Assembly: GCA_964632995.1 (NCBI GenBank)
Contig: CAZWDL010000048.1
Span: forward strand, 1-48,136
Direction: 5' to 3'
Source of the DNA: CAZWDL01 sp964632995
GTDB taxonomy: Bacteria > Bacteroidota > Bacteroidia > Chitinophagales > Saprospiraceae
DNA length: 48,136 bases
The position numbers and the translations under genes are program-made. The notes beneath the pieces are model-generated. The model made no database searches and was not told the DNA's origin. It saw only the letters and a list, made by a program, of their open reading frames with translations. This document shows positions 39,919 through 48,116 of this stretch, one piece after another (position 1 is the stretch's first letter; the number at the start of each line of letters is the position of its first letter).

Positions 39919-39948
39919 TTTGACCGGTGGAAAAGCTTCTTACCTTAG
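39919..39948 (+). promoter_or_regulatory. candidate promoter of the TonB-dependent receptor gene
   Basis: TTTG (39919-39922), 18 nt, then TACCTTAG (39941-39948), close to the Bacteroidota TTTG-N19-21-TAnnTTTG pattern with one mismatch. The ATG follows after 20 nt. Confidence 0.45.
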
Positions 39949-39968
39949 CAGCGAGGAAAACTTGTTGA

Positions 39969-42287
39969 ATGAGAGTTTTGATCATCATCCTGGGCTGCCT
40001 TTTTTCAGTTGTTTTTGTCCTCGAGGCTCAGAACGGTATCGTTCGGGGGCATCTTTACGACGAGGACAGCGGAGAGCCGGTCGTTTTTGCCAATGTGGTT
40101 CTGGAAGGGACAGGGCTGGGCGACAATACCAATTTTGAAGGCTTCTTTAGTATTGCCGAGGTGCCGCCGGGAAACTATCAATTGGTGGCCACCTACCTGG
40201 GCTACGATACGGTACGGGCCAATATACAGGTAGGAGCGGGGGAGGTGCTTTACCAGCGCTTGTTCCTTTCTCCCGACGTGATCGAACTCAGCACGGTCGA
40301 TGTATCGGGACGGCGGGAGCGGGCGCGAACAGAGGTGCAGGCCGCATCGGTCACCCTTACGCCCAACGAAATCAAAGCCCTGCCGGCTACGGGAGGCGAA
40401 GCTGATCTGGCTCAGTATCTGACGGTGCTTCCGGGGGTGATCCAATCCGGCGATCAGGGTGGACAGTTATACATCCGGGGCGGGTCGCCGGTACAGAACA
40501 AAGTGCTGCTTGACGGGATGACTATTTACAACCCCTTTCATTCCATCGGCTTGTTTTCTGTTTTTGAAACCGAAACAATCCGCAGCGCCGAAGTGCTCAC
40601 CGCAGGTTTTAACGCCGAACACGGGGGGCGGATTTCAGCAGTCGTGGATATCAAAACCAGAGAGGGGAATAAAAAGCGATTCTCCGGCCTGGTTTCAGCG
40701 AGCCCCTTTCAATCCAAAGTCCTTTTCGAAGGGCCTATCAGGAAACTGCAGGAAGCGGAAGGCGGCAGCATTTCCTTTCTGCTGACCGGCAAGCACTCCT
40801 ATCTTAACGAAAGCTCGAAGGTACTTTACGATTACGCCCGCGACGAAAATCTGTTCAGTTTCCTGGGCGACAGCCTGGCTTCGCAACTGGTTTTACCCTA
40901 TAGCTATACCGATCTTTACGGTAAACTGTCCTTCAATGCAGGTCAGGGCAGTCAACTGGACCTTTTCGGATTTCATTTTTCCGATCAGGTGGATTTCAGC
41001 GAGTTGATCAGGACCAACTGGAATAGCAGCGGTGGCGGCGCCAACTTTTCACTGGTTCCCACTAATTCGAACCTGGTGATGAAGGGAACCCTGGCTTATG
41101 CAGTCTATGGTATCGAACAGATGGAACCCGGCAGCGGCCCGCGCAGTAGCACGATCAGCAGTTATACGGCGGCACTGGAGTTTACTTATTTCGGGAAGCA
41201 GCGACAGCTGGACTACGGTTTTGAGTTTCATGGATTCAACACGGATTTCCGCTTTGTCAATGCTTTTTCCATCCCTTTTGAGCAGCGCGATTTTACCACC
41301 GAGCTCAGCGGATATCTCAAATACCGGCACATCTTGGGGGATCTGATCGTGCAACCCGGTTTACGTTTACATTTTTACGCCTCCCAGCCCGAATTGTCGG
41401 TAGAACCCCGGCTGGGCTTAAAATACCGTCTGTCAGATCACCTGCGTCTGCGTCTCGCCGGTGGTCTTTACAGCCAAAACCTGGTGAGTACGGTCAACGA
41501 CCTGGATGTTGTCAACTACTTTACCGGATTTCTGGCCGGACCGCAGGAAACCATTTTTGAACCCGGAACCAGGACGCCAAGCCCCACCCGCCTTCAGAAA
41601 TCCATTCACGGCGTGGCCGGCTGGGAGCTTGATATTGGAACTCAGCTCGAGTTGACACTGGAAGGATACTACAAACGATTCACTCAACTGATCGAAGTCA
41701 ATCGCAATAAGCGCAGCGGAGTGGATCCTGACTTTTCCACCGAGACCGGCGACGCCTACGGCCTCGATTTCAGCACCCGCTACGATAATGGGCGCCTCTA
41801 CGCCTGGATGACCTACTCATTGGGTTATGTGTTCCGGGATGACGGAACGCAGCGCTATCCGGCGCTTTTCGATCGCCGCCACAATGTCAATGTTCTGCTC
41901 TCCTACGCTTTCGGCAAAGACCGGAACTGGGAAGCCGGGCTGCGATGGAATCTGGGCGCAGGATTCCCCTTTACCCAAACCCAGGGCTTTTATCAGGCCA
42001 TCCCATTCGACCGGGATAAAGTGCGGACGGACGTCCTGTCCGGCAATTACGATCTTGGAACAATTCTTTCCGAAGATCGAAATGCCGGCCGCTTGCCTTA
42101 TTATCACCGGCTGGACCTGTCGCTGAAAAAGACCTTCCGTTTGTCGCGCTACAGCCGGCTGGAGGCGCTGTTTAGCCTGACCAATGCTTACGATCGCGAT
42201 AATGTATTTTTCGTCAATCGCGTTTCCAATAACGTGGTGCGCCAGTTGCCGCTTTTACCCAGTTTGTCTCTGACCTTCGCCTTCTAA
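39969..42287 (+). CDS. TonB-dependent receptor with N-terminal carboxypeptidase-regulatory-like domain
   Basis: 772 aa with signal peptide (about 1-20, ending LEAQ). Residues about 22-110 form a carboxypeptidase-regulatory-like domain (GIVRGHLYDEDSGEPVVFAN, FEGFFSIAEVPPGNYQLVATYLGYD). Residues about 130-235 are the plug: LPGVIQSGDQGGQLYIRGGS, LLDGMTIYNPFHS, AGFNAEHGGRISAVVDI. The remainder is a 22-strand-type barrel ending in aromatic-rich LPLLPSLSLTFAF, the usual C-terminal Phe. It imports an unidentified substrate through the outer membrane. No SusD partner is next to it, so it is not a classic SusCD pair; iron or cofactor uptake is equally possible. Confidence 0.93.
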   Translation: MRVLIIILGCLFSVVFVLEAQNGIVRGHLYDEDSGEPVVFANVVLEGTGLGDNTNFEGFFSIAEVPPGNYQLVATYLGYDTVRANIQVGAGEVLYQRLFLSPDVIELSTVDVSGRRERARTEVQAASVTLTPNEIKALPATGGEADLAQYLTVLPGVIQSGDQGGQLYIRGGSPVQNKVLLDGMTIYNPFHSIGLFSVFETETIRSAEVLTAGFNAEHGGRISAVVDIKTREGNKKRFSGLVSASPFQSKVLFEGPIRKLQEAEGGSISFLLTGKHSYLNESSKVLYDYARDENLFSFLGDSLASQLVLPYSYTDLYGKLSFNAGQGSQLDLFGFHFSDQVDFSELIRTNWNSSGGGANFSLVPTNSNLVMKGTLAYAVYGIEQMEPGSGPRSSTISSYTAALEFTYFGKQRQLDYGFEFHGFNTDFRFVNAFSIPFEQRDFTTELSGYLKYRHILGDLIVQPGLRLHFYASQPELSVEPRLGLKYRLSDHLRLRLAGGLYSQNLVSTVNDLDVVNYFTGFLAGPQETIFEPGTRTPSPTRLQKSIHGVAGWELDIGTQLELTLEGYYKRFTQLIEVNRNKRSGVDPDFSTETGDAYGLDFSTRYDNGRLYAWMTYSLGYVFRDDGTQRYPALFDRRHNVNVLLSYAFGKDRNWEAGLRWNLGAGFPFTQTQGFYQAIPFDRDKVRTDVLSGNYDLGTILSEDRNAGRLPYYHRLDLSLKKTFRLSRYSRLEALFSLTNAYDRDNVFFVNRVSNNVVRQLPLLPSLSLTFAF

Positions 42288-42395
42288 CACTCCGGATTTT
42301 CGAGGAGTAGCGTAAAATAAACCCCAGCCCTCAAACGTTAACAGCTCATTAACAATAATTGAATCCTTGTTAACACGAGATTGATAGGTATTATT

Positions 42396-42403
42396 TACCT
42401 TTG
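42396..42403 (+). promoter_or_regulatory. candidate -7 element for the DUF1573 gene
   Basis: TACCTTTG fits TAnnTTTG exactly, 60 nt before ATG 42456, in an AT-rich region. An in-frame ATG at 42381 would lie upstream of it, supporting 42456 as the start. Confidence 0.5.
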
Positions 42404-42455
42404 TAATGAACGCTTTCAAATAAAGATCCTTAAATCAAAAAAAACGAATAGTCCT

Positions 42456-42980
42456 ATGTTGAAGCAAATCAAATTCGGATTGCTGGCTACGATGCTTGTT
42501 GCTCTGATGGCAAGCTGCCAAAATTCCAACTCTGATGTACGTGATGAGGCACGTCAGGCGATTGAAAATAATGCCGTACAACCGGCAGACCAGGCCGTAC
42601 AACCGGCTGCTCAAATGGCAGAGGCGCCTACGGGACCGACAACGGAAATCTCTTTTGAAGAAACGGAATTCGATTTCGGTACGATTACGGAAGGCGAGAA
42701 AGTTTCGCACACCTATACGTTCAAGAACACAGGAGATGAGCCTCTGATCCTCAGTGACGCCAAAGGCAGCTGTGGCTGTACTGTACCGAAGTGGCCCCGC
42801 GAGCCCATCGGCCCCGGTGAAACGGCAGACATTGTTGTAGAGTTCAACAGTAAAAACAAGCGTGGTAAGAAGAACCAGAAGGTGACGATCACGGCGAATA
42901 CCAACCCGCCCCAATCCTTTATCTATCTGAAAGGTGAAGTATTGCCGCAAGGAGAAGGTGGTGTTCAGGTAACGCAGTAA
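42456..42980 (+). CDS. DUF1573-domain lipoprotein
   Basis: 174 aa from ATG 42456, which starts a lipoprotein signal ending LMASC (Cys21). A low-complexity linker (AVQPADQAVQPAAQMAE) leads to the DUF1573 domain, residues about 65-160: EISFEETEFDFGTITEGEKV, HTYTFKNTGDEPLILSDAKG, SCGCTVPKWPREPIGPGE and the Ig-like strands ending FIYLKGEV. DUF1573 proteins are Ig/ASPM-SPD-2-like modules common in Bacteroidota; function unknown. It is surface or periplasm anchored and followed by a strong terminator. Confidence 0.92.
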   Translation: MLKQIKFGLLATMLVALMASCQNSNSDVRDEARQAIENNAVQPADQAVQPAAQMAEAPTGPTTEISFEETEFDFGTITEGEKVSHTYTFKNTGDEPLILSDAKGSCGCTVPKWPREPIGPGETADIVVEFNSKNKRGKKNQKVTITANTNPPQSFIYLKGEVLPQGEGGVQVTQ

Positions 42981-43001
42981 TTCGCTTACTTGACCGCCCG
43001 G

Positions 43002-43038
43002 AGCCTGTGAGGTTTGCAAAATCTCACGGGCTTTTTTT
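43002..43038 (+). terminator. intrinsic terminator after the DUF1573 gene
   Basis: AGCCTGTGAG (43002-43011) pairs with CTCACGGGCT (43023-43032, one G-T wobble), followed by seven T. Confidence 0.85.
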
Positions 43039-43075
43039 ATTTTACGACCGTTTTTGACACGAAGAAACCGGATCG

Positions 43076-43939
43076 ATGAACAAATACCTGTCCCTGATTA
43101 AATTCAGCCATACGATTTTTGCATTGCCCTTCGCCCTGCTGGGCTTCTTTCTGGCAACACTGAAAACAGGTGGCGGGATGAGTTGGCGTCTCTTTTTTCT
43201 GGTGCTGCTGTGCATGGTCTTTGCGCGTAGTGCCGCCATGGCCTTTAACCGCTATCTGGACCGGGCGATTGATGAAGAGAATCCGCGTACCCGGCAGCGG
43301 GAAATCCCGGCGGGGGCGATCAGTCCGGGAGCAGCGCTTGCCTTTGTGGTGATCAACGCCCTGCTATTCATTTTTACTACCTGGTGGATAAATCCGCTTT
43401 GCTTCTATTTGTCTCCTCTGGCCTTACTGGTCGTACTGGGATACAGCTACACCAAACGCTTTACTTTCCTTTGTCACTTTGTACTCGGCCTCGGACTGGC
43501 GATGGCGCCCCTGGGGGCCTATCTGGCTGCCGGCGGCGGCTTTGACCTTATCCCTGTACTGTACGCTGTGGCCGTTTTATTGTGGGTGTCCGGTTTTGAT
43601 ATCATCTATGCGTTGCAGGACGAAGAATTTGATAAATCACTCAACCTCAGCTCCGTTCCTGTGGTATTAGGGAAGCAGGGAGCACTGCGTCTGTCCTCCC
43701 TGTTACACTTCTGCTGCGGCGTACTCATTCTGCTGGCCAGTTATCTGCTTGGGCAGGAATTTGCTAACTTCAGCTGGGTGCAATGGGGGGCGGCCGCTAT
43801 CTTTCTCGGATTGCTTTATTATCAGCATACCCTGGTAAGCCCGGATGACCTCAGCCGGGTAAATATGGCATTTTTCACTACTAATGGTTTCGCCAGCCTG
43901 CTGTTCGGCGCCTTGATGATCCTGGATATTTATTGCTGA
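43076..43939 (+). CDS. UbiA-family polyprenyltransferase, MqnP/4-hydroxybenzoate prenyltransferase-like
   Basis: 287 aa, about eight to nine transmembrane helices. The first metal-binding motif is MAFNRYLDRAIDEENPRTRQ (residues about 55-74) followed by REIPAGAIS. The second is SGFDIIYALQDEEFDKSLNL. The FNRxxDRxID...PRTxxRExPAG form is that of the putative 4-hydroxybenzoate prenyltransferase group that includes MqnP of the futalosine menaquinone pathway. It attaches a polyprenyl chain to an aromatic ring in the inner membrane. No other menaquinone gene is in the window, so the exact acceptor is unproven. Its stop overlaps the convergent Kazal gene by 10 nt. Confidence 0.92.
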   Translation: MNKYLSLIKFSHTIFALPFALLGFFLATLKTGGGMSWRLFFLVLLCMVFARSAAMAFNRYLDRAIDEENPRTRQREIPAGAISPGAALAFVVINALLFIFTTWWINPLCFYLSPLALLVVLGYSYTKRFTFLCHFVLGLGLAMAPLGAYLAAGGGFDLIPVLYAVAVLLWVSGFDIIYALQDEEFDKSLNLSSVPVVLGKQGALRLSSLLHFCCGVLILLASYLLGQEFANFSWVQWGAAAIFLGLLYYQHTLVSPDDLSRVNMAFFTTNGFASLLFGALMILDIYC

Positions 43940-44169
43940 TTTTCCTCACAGGCGCCTTCGGTCCAGGAGCTCACTCCCGCTTTTTCTGCAAAACAAGTGT
44001 TAGGATATGTTTTGCCGTCACAACCACAAACAGGATCATAAATTTGAATACAGGCGGCATCAGGGTCGATTTTATTTTCATCAATACAATCTCCGTTGCC
44101 CTGAGCCCGGTTGCAGGTAGCAGCTATACCTGTTACAAAAAGGAATAAAATAAGTATAAAATGCTTCAT
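43930..44169 (-). CDS. small secreted Kazal-type serine protease inhibitor domain protein
   Basis: 79 aa with a hydrophobic signal (about residues 1-17). The mature part has the Kazal pattern: CIQIYDPVCGCDGKTYPNTC then FAEKAGVSSWTEGAC, with the conserved Y-P-V-C-G-x-D-G-x-T-Y-x-N-x-C core and six cysteines counting the N-terminal pair. Kazal domains inhibit serine proteases; short secreted forms are frequent in marine Bacteroidota. It lies tail to tail with the prenyltransferase gene, overlapping by 10 nt. The signal end (AATC) is not a strict lipobox, so it may be secreted or lipid-anchored. Confidence 0.88.
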   Translation of the reverse strand: MKHFILILFLFVTGIAATCNRAQGNGDCIDENKIDPDAACIQIYDPVCGCDGKTYPNTCFAEKAGVSSWTEGACEENQQ

Positions 44170-44223
44170 AACCGATAAAATAAATAAATTAACCGCAGTT
44201 TTTCACTTCATTGAGGCAAAGGT

Positions 44224-44254
44224 TTTGTCTTTTGTTCAAGAAAAATTACTTTTA
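44224..44254 (+). promoter_or_regulatory. candidate promoter of the PorE-like gene
   Basis: TTTG (44224-44227), 19 nt, then TACTTTTA (44247-44254), one mismatch from TAnnTTTG and with good spacing, 36 nt before the ATG. Confidence 0.4.
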
Positions 44255-44289
44255 AATTATCAATTTTACAGTTTAAGAAAAACTGAACC

Positions 44290-46680
44290 ATGAAAATATC
44301 CAAAACCCTGATTCTAACTTTTCTTGCCTCCTTTCTCTTTGTGGCTGCTTCCGCACAAAATTTCCGGTCTCTGATGAGAAAGGCGGACAAGCAATACGAA
44401 CTCCATGCCTTCAATCAGGCTGTAGATACTTACCTGCAAGCGCTGGAACGTCGCCGTGATGATCCGGAAGCACTGGGAAACCTGGCCGACTGCTACCGCC
44501 ATCTCAATGAAATGATGGAAGCGAGAAAGTACTATACGCGCGCCGTAGCCCAGAACAGGGTAGAAGCCCGGCATATTCTGAATTACGGCCACGTGCTCAA
44601 AGCAATGGGCGACTACGATGAGGCCAAGCGATGGTATCTTGAGTACGCCAAGGATGACCCTATGATAGGCAATCACTATGCACAGACCTGTGACTTCGCC
44701 AAGTCTCAGCAGCAGTTGAATACAGGGCTTTATGTCAACAATGAACAAAATATTAATTCCAGCGCCGCTGACTTCGGGCCGGCTTTCCGGCAGGGGCAAG
44801 TAGTATTCTCTTCCTCACGGATCGATATACAACGCACCAGCACTAACGACTTCTCCGGGCAGCAACCTAATCAGTTATACATCGCCCGGAGCGGGCAGGA
44901 AGGTATGCTGGAAAATCCATTCTTTTTGCAAAACAGTTCGGACAAGAAGCAAAACATCGGACCGGTTTCCTTTTCTCCGGAAGGCCGATACATCGTGTAT
45001 ACCAAAAATAACTTTGTAGATGGTACCCGGCATATAGCCTCCAGCGGGATGCAACTCAATCTCTTTTTCGCCGAAATCAATGCCACTGGTGACTGGATCA
45101 ACGAGCAGGCCTTTCCGTATAATGCCGAAGGTTATTCCACTGGATTTCCCTGCTTTTCCCCCGACGGTAGTGCCATCTACTTTGCCTCCGACCGGCCCGA
45201 CGGCTTCGGCGGATACGATCTTTATGTTTCTTACCGGGCAGGTAATTCCTGGGGACGACCGGAAAACCTGGGGCCGGTTATCAACTCGCCAGGTAATGAA
45301 ATGACCCCTTATTTCGATGGAGATAACCTGTTTTTCTCTTCTGATTGGCACCCCGGGTTTGGTGGCCTCGATTTATTCCGCGCACAACAAATGAATAACC
45401 GCTGGTCCCAGATCTTCCATATCGGTAATCCGGTCAGCTCTCCACGCGACGATTACGGACTAGTGTACGACAAGCTGCGCAACATCGGTTATTTCGTCTC
45501 CAATCGCGAGGGCGGCGAAGGGCACGAAGACCTTTACTCCCTGTCCCGGCCGGCAGAAAACATCATTCTCAATGTGGAAAATGCTTCCGACGGCTCGCCC
45601 GTTGCCAATGCCTTGGTTGATTTTACTGACTGTGGCCAGGGACTGGTGCAGACCGACGATCGCGGAATTTACCGCCTGCAAGCCATGGAAGGCATGAACT
45701 GCACGGTATACATCCGTAAAGAGGGATATATGGACCGCAGCATACAGCTGAGTTCTAGCGGCCAGCAGGGAACAAGGCAGGTAGAGGTACCGTTGGTGCG
45801 CCGCGGAGAAGAGTATTACGGAAAAATCCTCAATTATAATACCCGTACGCCGGTAGAGGGGGTAACCGTTATCGCAACCAACCAGATGACCGGGAATACC
45901 ACCCGGGTCGTGACGGACGCCAAAGGTGATTATACCCTGGCGCTCAGTCCTAATTCAAGTTACCTCATTCGCTACTCCCGCCCAGGGTATCGCGATGTTA
46001 ACCGGACCGTACGCACGAATCAGGGAACGGATTCCTCCCTGCTGGGCACCATCTCCATCCTGCCATCGGATGCCCCTCTGCCCGCCGGCGTGACAGATCC
46101 CAGCCAATTGATCGATCCTTATCAAACGGAGAACCAACAGTCCCAGCAAGGCTCCGGAACCCAAACCTACAGTGGTTATGCTGTGCAGGTGGCGGCCCTG
46201 AAGCAACCTAACATGGAGCGCTTCTCCGACCTGGAAGGAATGGCTACCTTATACAGTAAGCAGGAAAACGGCGCCCACAAAATCCGGCTGGGTGTATTCC
46301 AAACCAAGGAGGAGGCCACCCAAACCCTGAGTAACGTAAAAAGAAAGGGATATAAAGGCGCTTTCGTCGTGGCAGAACCCGGTGTAGAACTCGCTGCACG
46401 GGGTAGTGCAGAGTTTGTCAATAACACGGAAAACAGCGGAGGGCGTTTTAAGATTCAGCTGGGGGCCTACCGCAACCCGCGTAGCTTCGATAGCTCGAAA
46501 ATCGATGACCTGGGATACATTGAAGACAAGCAAAAGGGCAACCTGACCGTGAAATTCCTTTCCGGATTTTCCACGGCACAGCAAGCCAAAGCGGCGCTGC
46601 CACAGGTGCGTGCCGCCGGCTTCACCGGTGCCTACGTGGTAGAGGAGCAGAACAATGGGCAGATGAAGCGGGTGCAGTAG
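44290..46680 (+). CDS. PorE-like TPR/beta-propeller envelope protein ending in two SPOR domains
   Basis: 796 aa with signal peptide (1-22). Residues about 25-150 are TPR-like helices (QAVDTYLQALERRRDDPEAL, ARKYYTRAVAQNRVEAR). Residues about 160-420 carry PD40/WD40-like propeller motifs (FSPEGRYIVYTKNN, CFSPDGSAIYFASDRPDGFG with GYDLYV, FGGLDLFRA). Two carboxypeptidase-regulatory/CNA-like repeats follow (about 430-585). A Gln/Ser-rich linker leads to two SPOR domains: 629-702 (GYAVQVAALKQPN, HKIRLGVFQTKEEA) and 719-790 (FKIQLGAYRNPRS, TVKFLSGFSTAQQAK). Type IX secretion PorE shares the first three parts but ends in an OmpA-type peptidoglycan domain; here SPOR domains, which bind denuded glycan, take that place. 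It is probably a cell-wall-linked periplasmic or outer-membrane scaffold. Confidence 0.9.
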   Translation: MKISKTLILTFLASFLFVAASAQNFRSLMRKADKQYELHAFNQAVDTYLQALERRRDDPEALGNLADCYRHLNEMMEARKYYTRAVAQNRVEARHILNYGHVLKAMGDYDEAKRWYLEYAKDDPMIGNHYAQTCDFAKSQQQLNTGLYVNNEQNINSSAADFGPAFRQGQVVFSSSRIDIQRTSTNDFSGQQPNQLYIARSGQEGMLENPFFLQNSSDKKQNIGPVSFSPEGRYIVYTKNNFVDGTRHIASSGMQLNLFFAEINATGDWINEQAFPYNAEGYSTGFPCFSPDGSAIYFASDRPDGFGGYDLYVSYRAGNSWGRPENLGPVINSPGNEMTPYFDGDNLFFSSDWHPGFGGLDLFRAQQMNNRWSQIFHIGNPVSSPRDDYGLVYDKLRNIGYFVSNREGGEGHEDLYSLSRPAENIILNVENASDGSPVANALVDFTDCGQGLVQTDDRGIYRLQAMEGMNCTVYIRKEGYMDRSIQLSSSGQQGTRQVEVPLVRRGEEYYGKILNYNTRTPVEGVTVIATNQMTGNTTRVVTDAKGDYTLALSPNSSYLIRYSRPGYRDVNRTVRTNQGTDSSLLGTISILPSDAPLPAGVTDPSQLIDPYQTENQQSQQGSGTQTYSGYAVQVAALKQPNMERFSDLEGMATLYSKQENGAHKIRLGVFQTKEEATQTLSNVKRKGYKGAFVVAEPGVELAARGSAEFVNNTENSGGRFKIQLGAYRNPRSFDSSKIDDLGYIEDKQKGNLTVKFLSGFSTAQQAKAALPQVRAAGFTGAYVVEEQNNGQMKRVQ

Positions 46681-46709
46681 GAATAAGAAAGCTGAAATAA
46701 GAAATAAGA

Positions 46710-46744
46710 AAGGCGGAGACCGGGAAGACCGGTCTCCGCCTTTT
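46710..46744 (+). terminator. intrinsic terminator after the PorE-like gene
   Basis: AAGGCGGAGACCGG (46710-46723) and CCGGTCTCCGCCTT (46729-46742) form a perfect 14-bp stem with a GAAGA loop and T-run. It also faces the convergent alanine dehydrogenase gene and may serve both. Confidence 0.85.
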
Positions 46745-46796
46745 GCTTGATAGGAGCAGCGGGAGAATATGTCATGGGTCCGCTACGAAAGCCTTT

Positions 46797-47909
46797 TTAC
46801 AGCACGGAATCTACTGGCTCGTGAGGCAGATCGAACGCTTCGGCTACGCCTTTATAAACAACTTCCCCCTTCACTACATTAAGCCCCAGTTTGAGCGGCT
46901 CGTTGTCACGGCAGGCCTGTTGCCAGCCCTTATTTGCCAGCTGAATAGCGTAGGGGAGGGTGGCGTTGGTCAACGCGATGGTGGAGGTTGTCGGCACGGC
47001 GCCGGGCATATTGGCTACGCAGTAATGCACTACCTCGTCGATGACGAAAATCGGATCTTGGTGAGTGGTCGGAGTACATGTTTCAATACAGCCTCCCTGA
47101 TCGACCGCCACGTCGATGAGTACAGTGCCGGGCTGCATGTCCCGGAGCATGTCGCGGGTAATCAGTTTGGGGGCCTTGGCGCCAGGGATGAGTACCGCCC
47201 CAACAATCAGGTCATGATCGGTGATCAGTTTGCGAATGTTGTATTCGTTGGAGAACATCGTGGTGACATTGGGCTCCATGACGTCAGCCAGATACCGCAG
47301 TCGCTGAAGGTCGATATCGAGGATGGTCACCTGGGCGCCTAAACCAGCAGCCATCTTGGCGGCCTGGGTGCCAACCACCCCCCCTCCGAGGACCAGCACC
47401 TTACCCGGTTGTACACCGGGAACTCCACCCAGCAGTACCCCGCGGCCCCTCTCGTGTTTCTCCAGGTACTTAGCGCCTTCCTGCACGGCCATACGACCGG
47501 CCACTTCTGACATGGGAATCAGCAGCGGCAGCGAACCGTCGGCTAACTCAACAGTTTCGTAAGCCAGACACACCGCTTTGCGGTCGATCATGGCTCGCGT
47601 CAACGGCTCGTAAGAAGCAAAATGGAAATAGGTGAAGAGTAACTGATCTTCCTTGATGAGCTCGTATTCCGACTCGATCGGCTCCTTGACCTTGATGATC
47701 ATTTCAGCCTTGTCGTATACCTCTTCGATAGTGGGCAACAGCTTCGCACCGGACTCTTCGTATTCCTCGTCCGAAAAACCACTGCCTATACCGGCAGTCG
47801 ACTGAATATATACGGTGTGGTCGCGCTTGGTGAGCTCAAGGGCTCCCGCGGGAGTCAGAGCCACTCGGTTTTCATTATTTTTTATTTCTTTTGGAACACC
47901 TACAATCAT
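46797..47909 (-). CDS. ald: alanine dehydrogenase
   Basis: 370 aa from ATG 47909 (MIVGVPKEIKNNENRVALTP); an in-frame ATG at 47987 would add 26 residues with no homology-like features. Catalytic positions of alanine dehydrogenases are in place: Arg15, Lys75 (VKEP), His96 (YFHFAS) and the Asp of VLIDVAVDQGG. The Rossmann motif VLVLGGGVVGTQAAK (about 171-185) binds NAD. It interconverts L-alanine and pyruvate plus ammonia in the cytosol. A minus-strand promoter-like element lies at 47992-47985. Length is the family norm. Confidence 0.96.
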   Translation of the reverse strand: MIVGVPKEIKNNENRVALTPAGALELTKRDHTVYIQSTAGIGSGFSDEEYEESGAKLLPTIEEVYDKAEMIIKVKEPIESEYELIKEDQLLFTYFHFASYEPLTRAMIDRKAVCLAYETVELADGSLPLLIPMSEVAGRMAVQEGAKYLEKHERGRGVLLGGVPGVQPGKVLVLGGGVVGTQAAKMAAGLGAQVTILDIDLQRLRYLADVMEPNVTTMFSNEYNIRKLITDHDLIVGAVLIPGAKAPKLITRDMLRDMQPGTVLIDVAVDQGGCIETCTPTTHQDPIFVIDEVVHYCVANMPGAVPTTSTIALTNATLPYAIQLANKGWQQACRDNEPLKLGLNVVKGEVVYKGVAEAFDLPHEPVDSVL

Positions 47910-47984
47910 GGTATTTATTTTTATTTGGCCAGGAATGCTGTTTTCGCTGAGTATGTACTTTACAGGTGCAGTGTAAAAGCGCTG

Positions 47985-47992
47985 CAAAAATA
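47985..47992 (-). promoter_or_regulatory. candidate -7 element for ald
   Basis: Minus-strand TATTTTTG fits TAnnTTTG, 76 nt upstream of the ald ATG. No good -33 element is seen. It supports the shorter start at 47909. Confidence 0.35.
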
Positions 47993-48016
47993 ATAAAGCA
48001 ATGGAAAAAATGTAAT

Positions 48017-48042
48017 AAAAAAAGCCCGCTCATGGAGCGGGC
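48017..48042 (-). terminator. intrinsic terminator for a minus-strand gene beyond the right edge
   Basis: GCCCGCTC (48024-48031) and GAGCGGGC (48035-48042) form an 8-bp stem with a 3-nt loop. On the minus strand the stem is followed by seven T, so it stops transcription coming from the right, beyond the window. Confidence 0.75.
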
Positions 48043-48090
48043 AGCTAAATGATCCTAATTTGCTTGCCAAAACTGATACATAATTGTGAA

Positions 48091-48116
48091 CTACCCACCT
48101 GCTGAAGACAGGTGGG
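48091..48116 (+). other. stem-loop at the window edge, IS200/IS605-like end pattern
   Basis: CCCACCTG (48094-48101) pairs with CAGGTGGG (48109-48116), preceded by GAACTA and followed by CTTCGGGCTTC. The arrangement ACTACCCACC-loop-GGTGGGCTTC resembles, from memory, right-end hairpins of IS200/IS605-type elements. No tnpB or tnpA is in the window, so this is only a resemblance. Confidence 0.3.
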
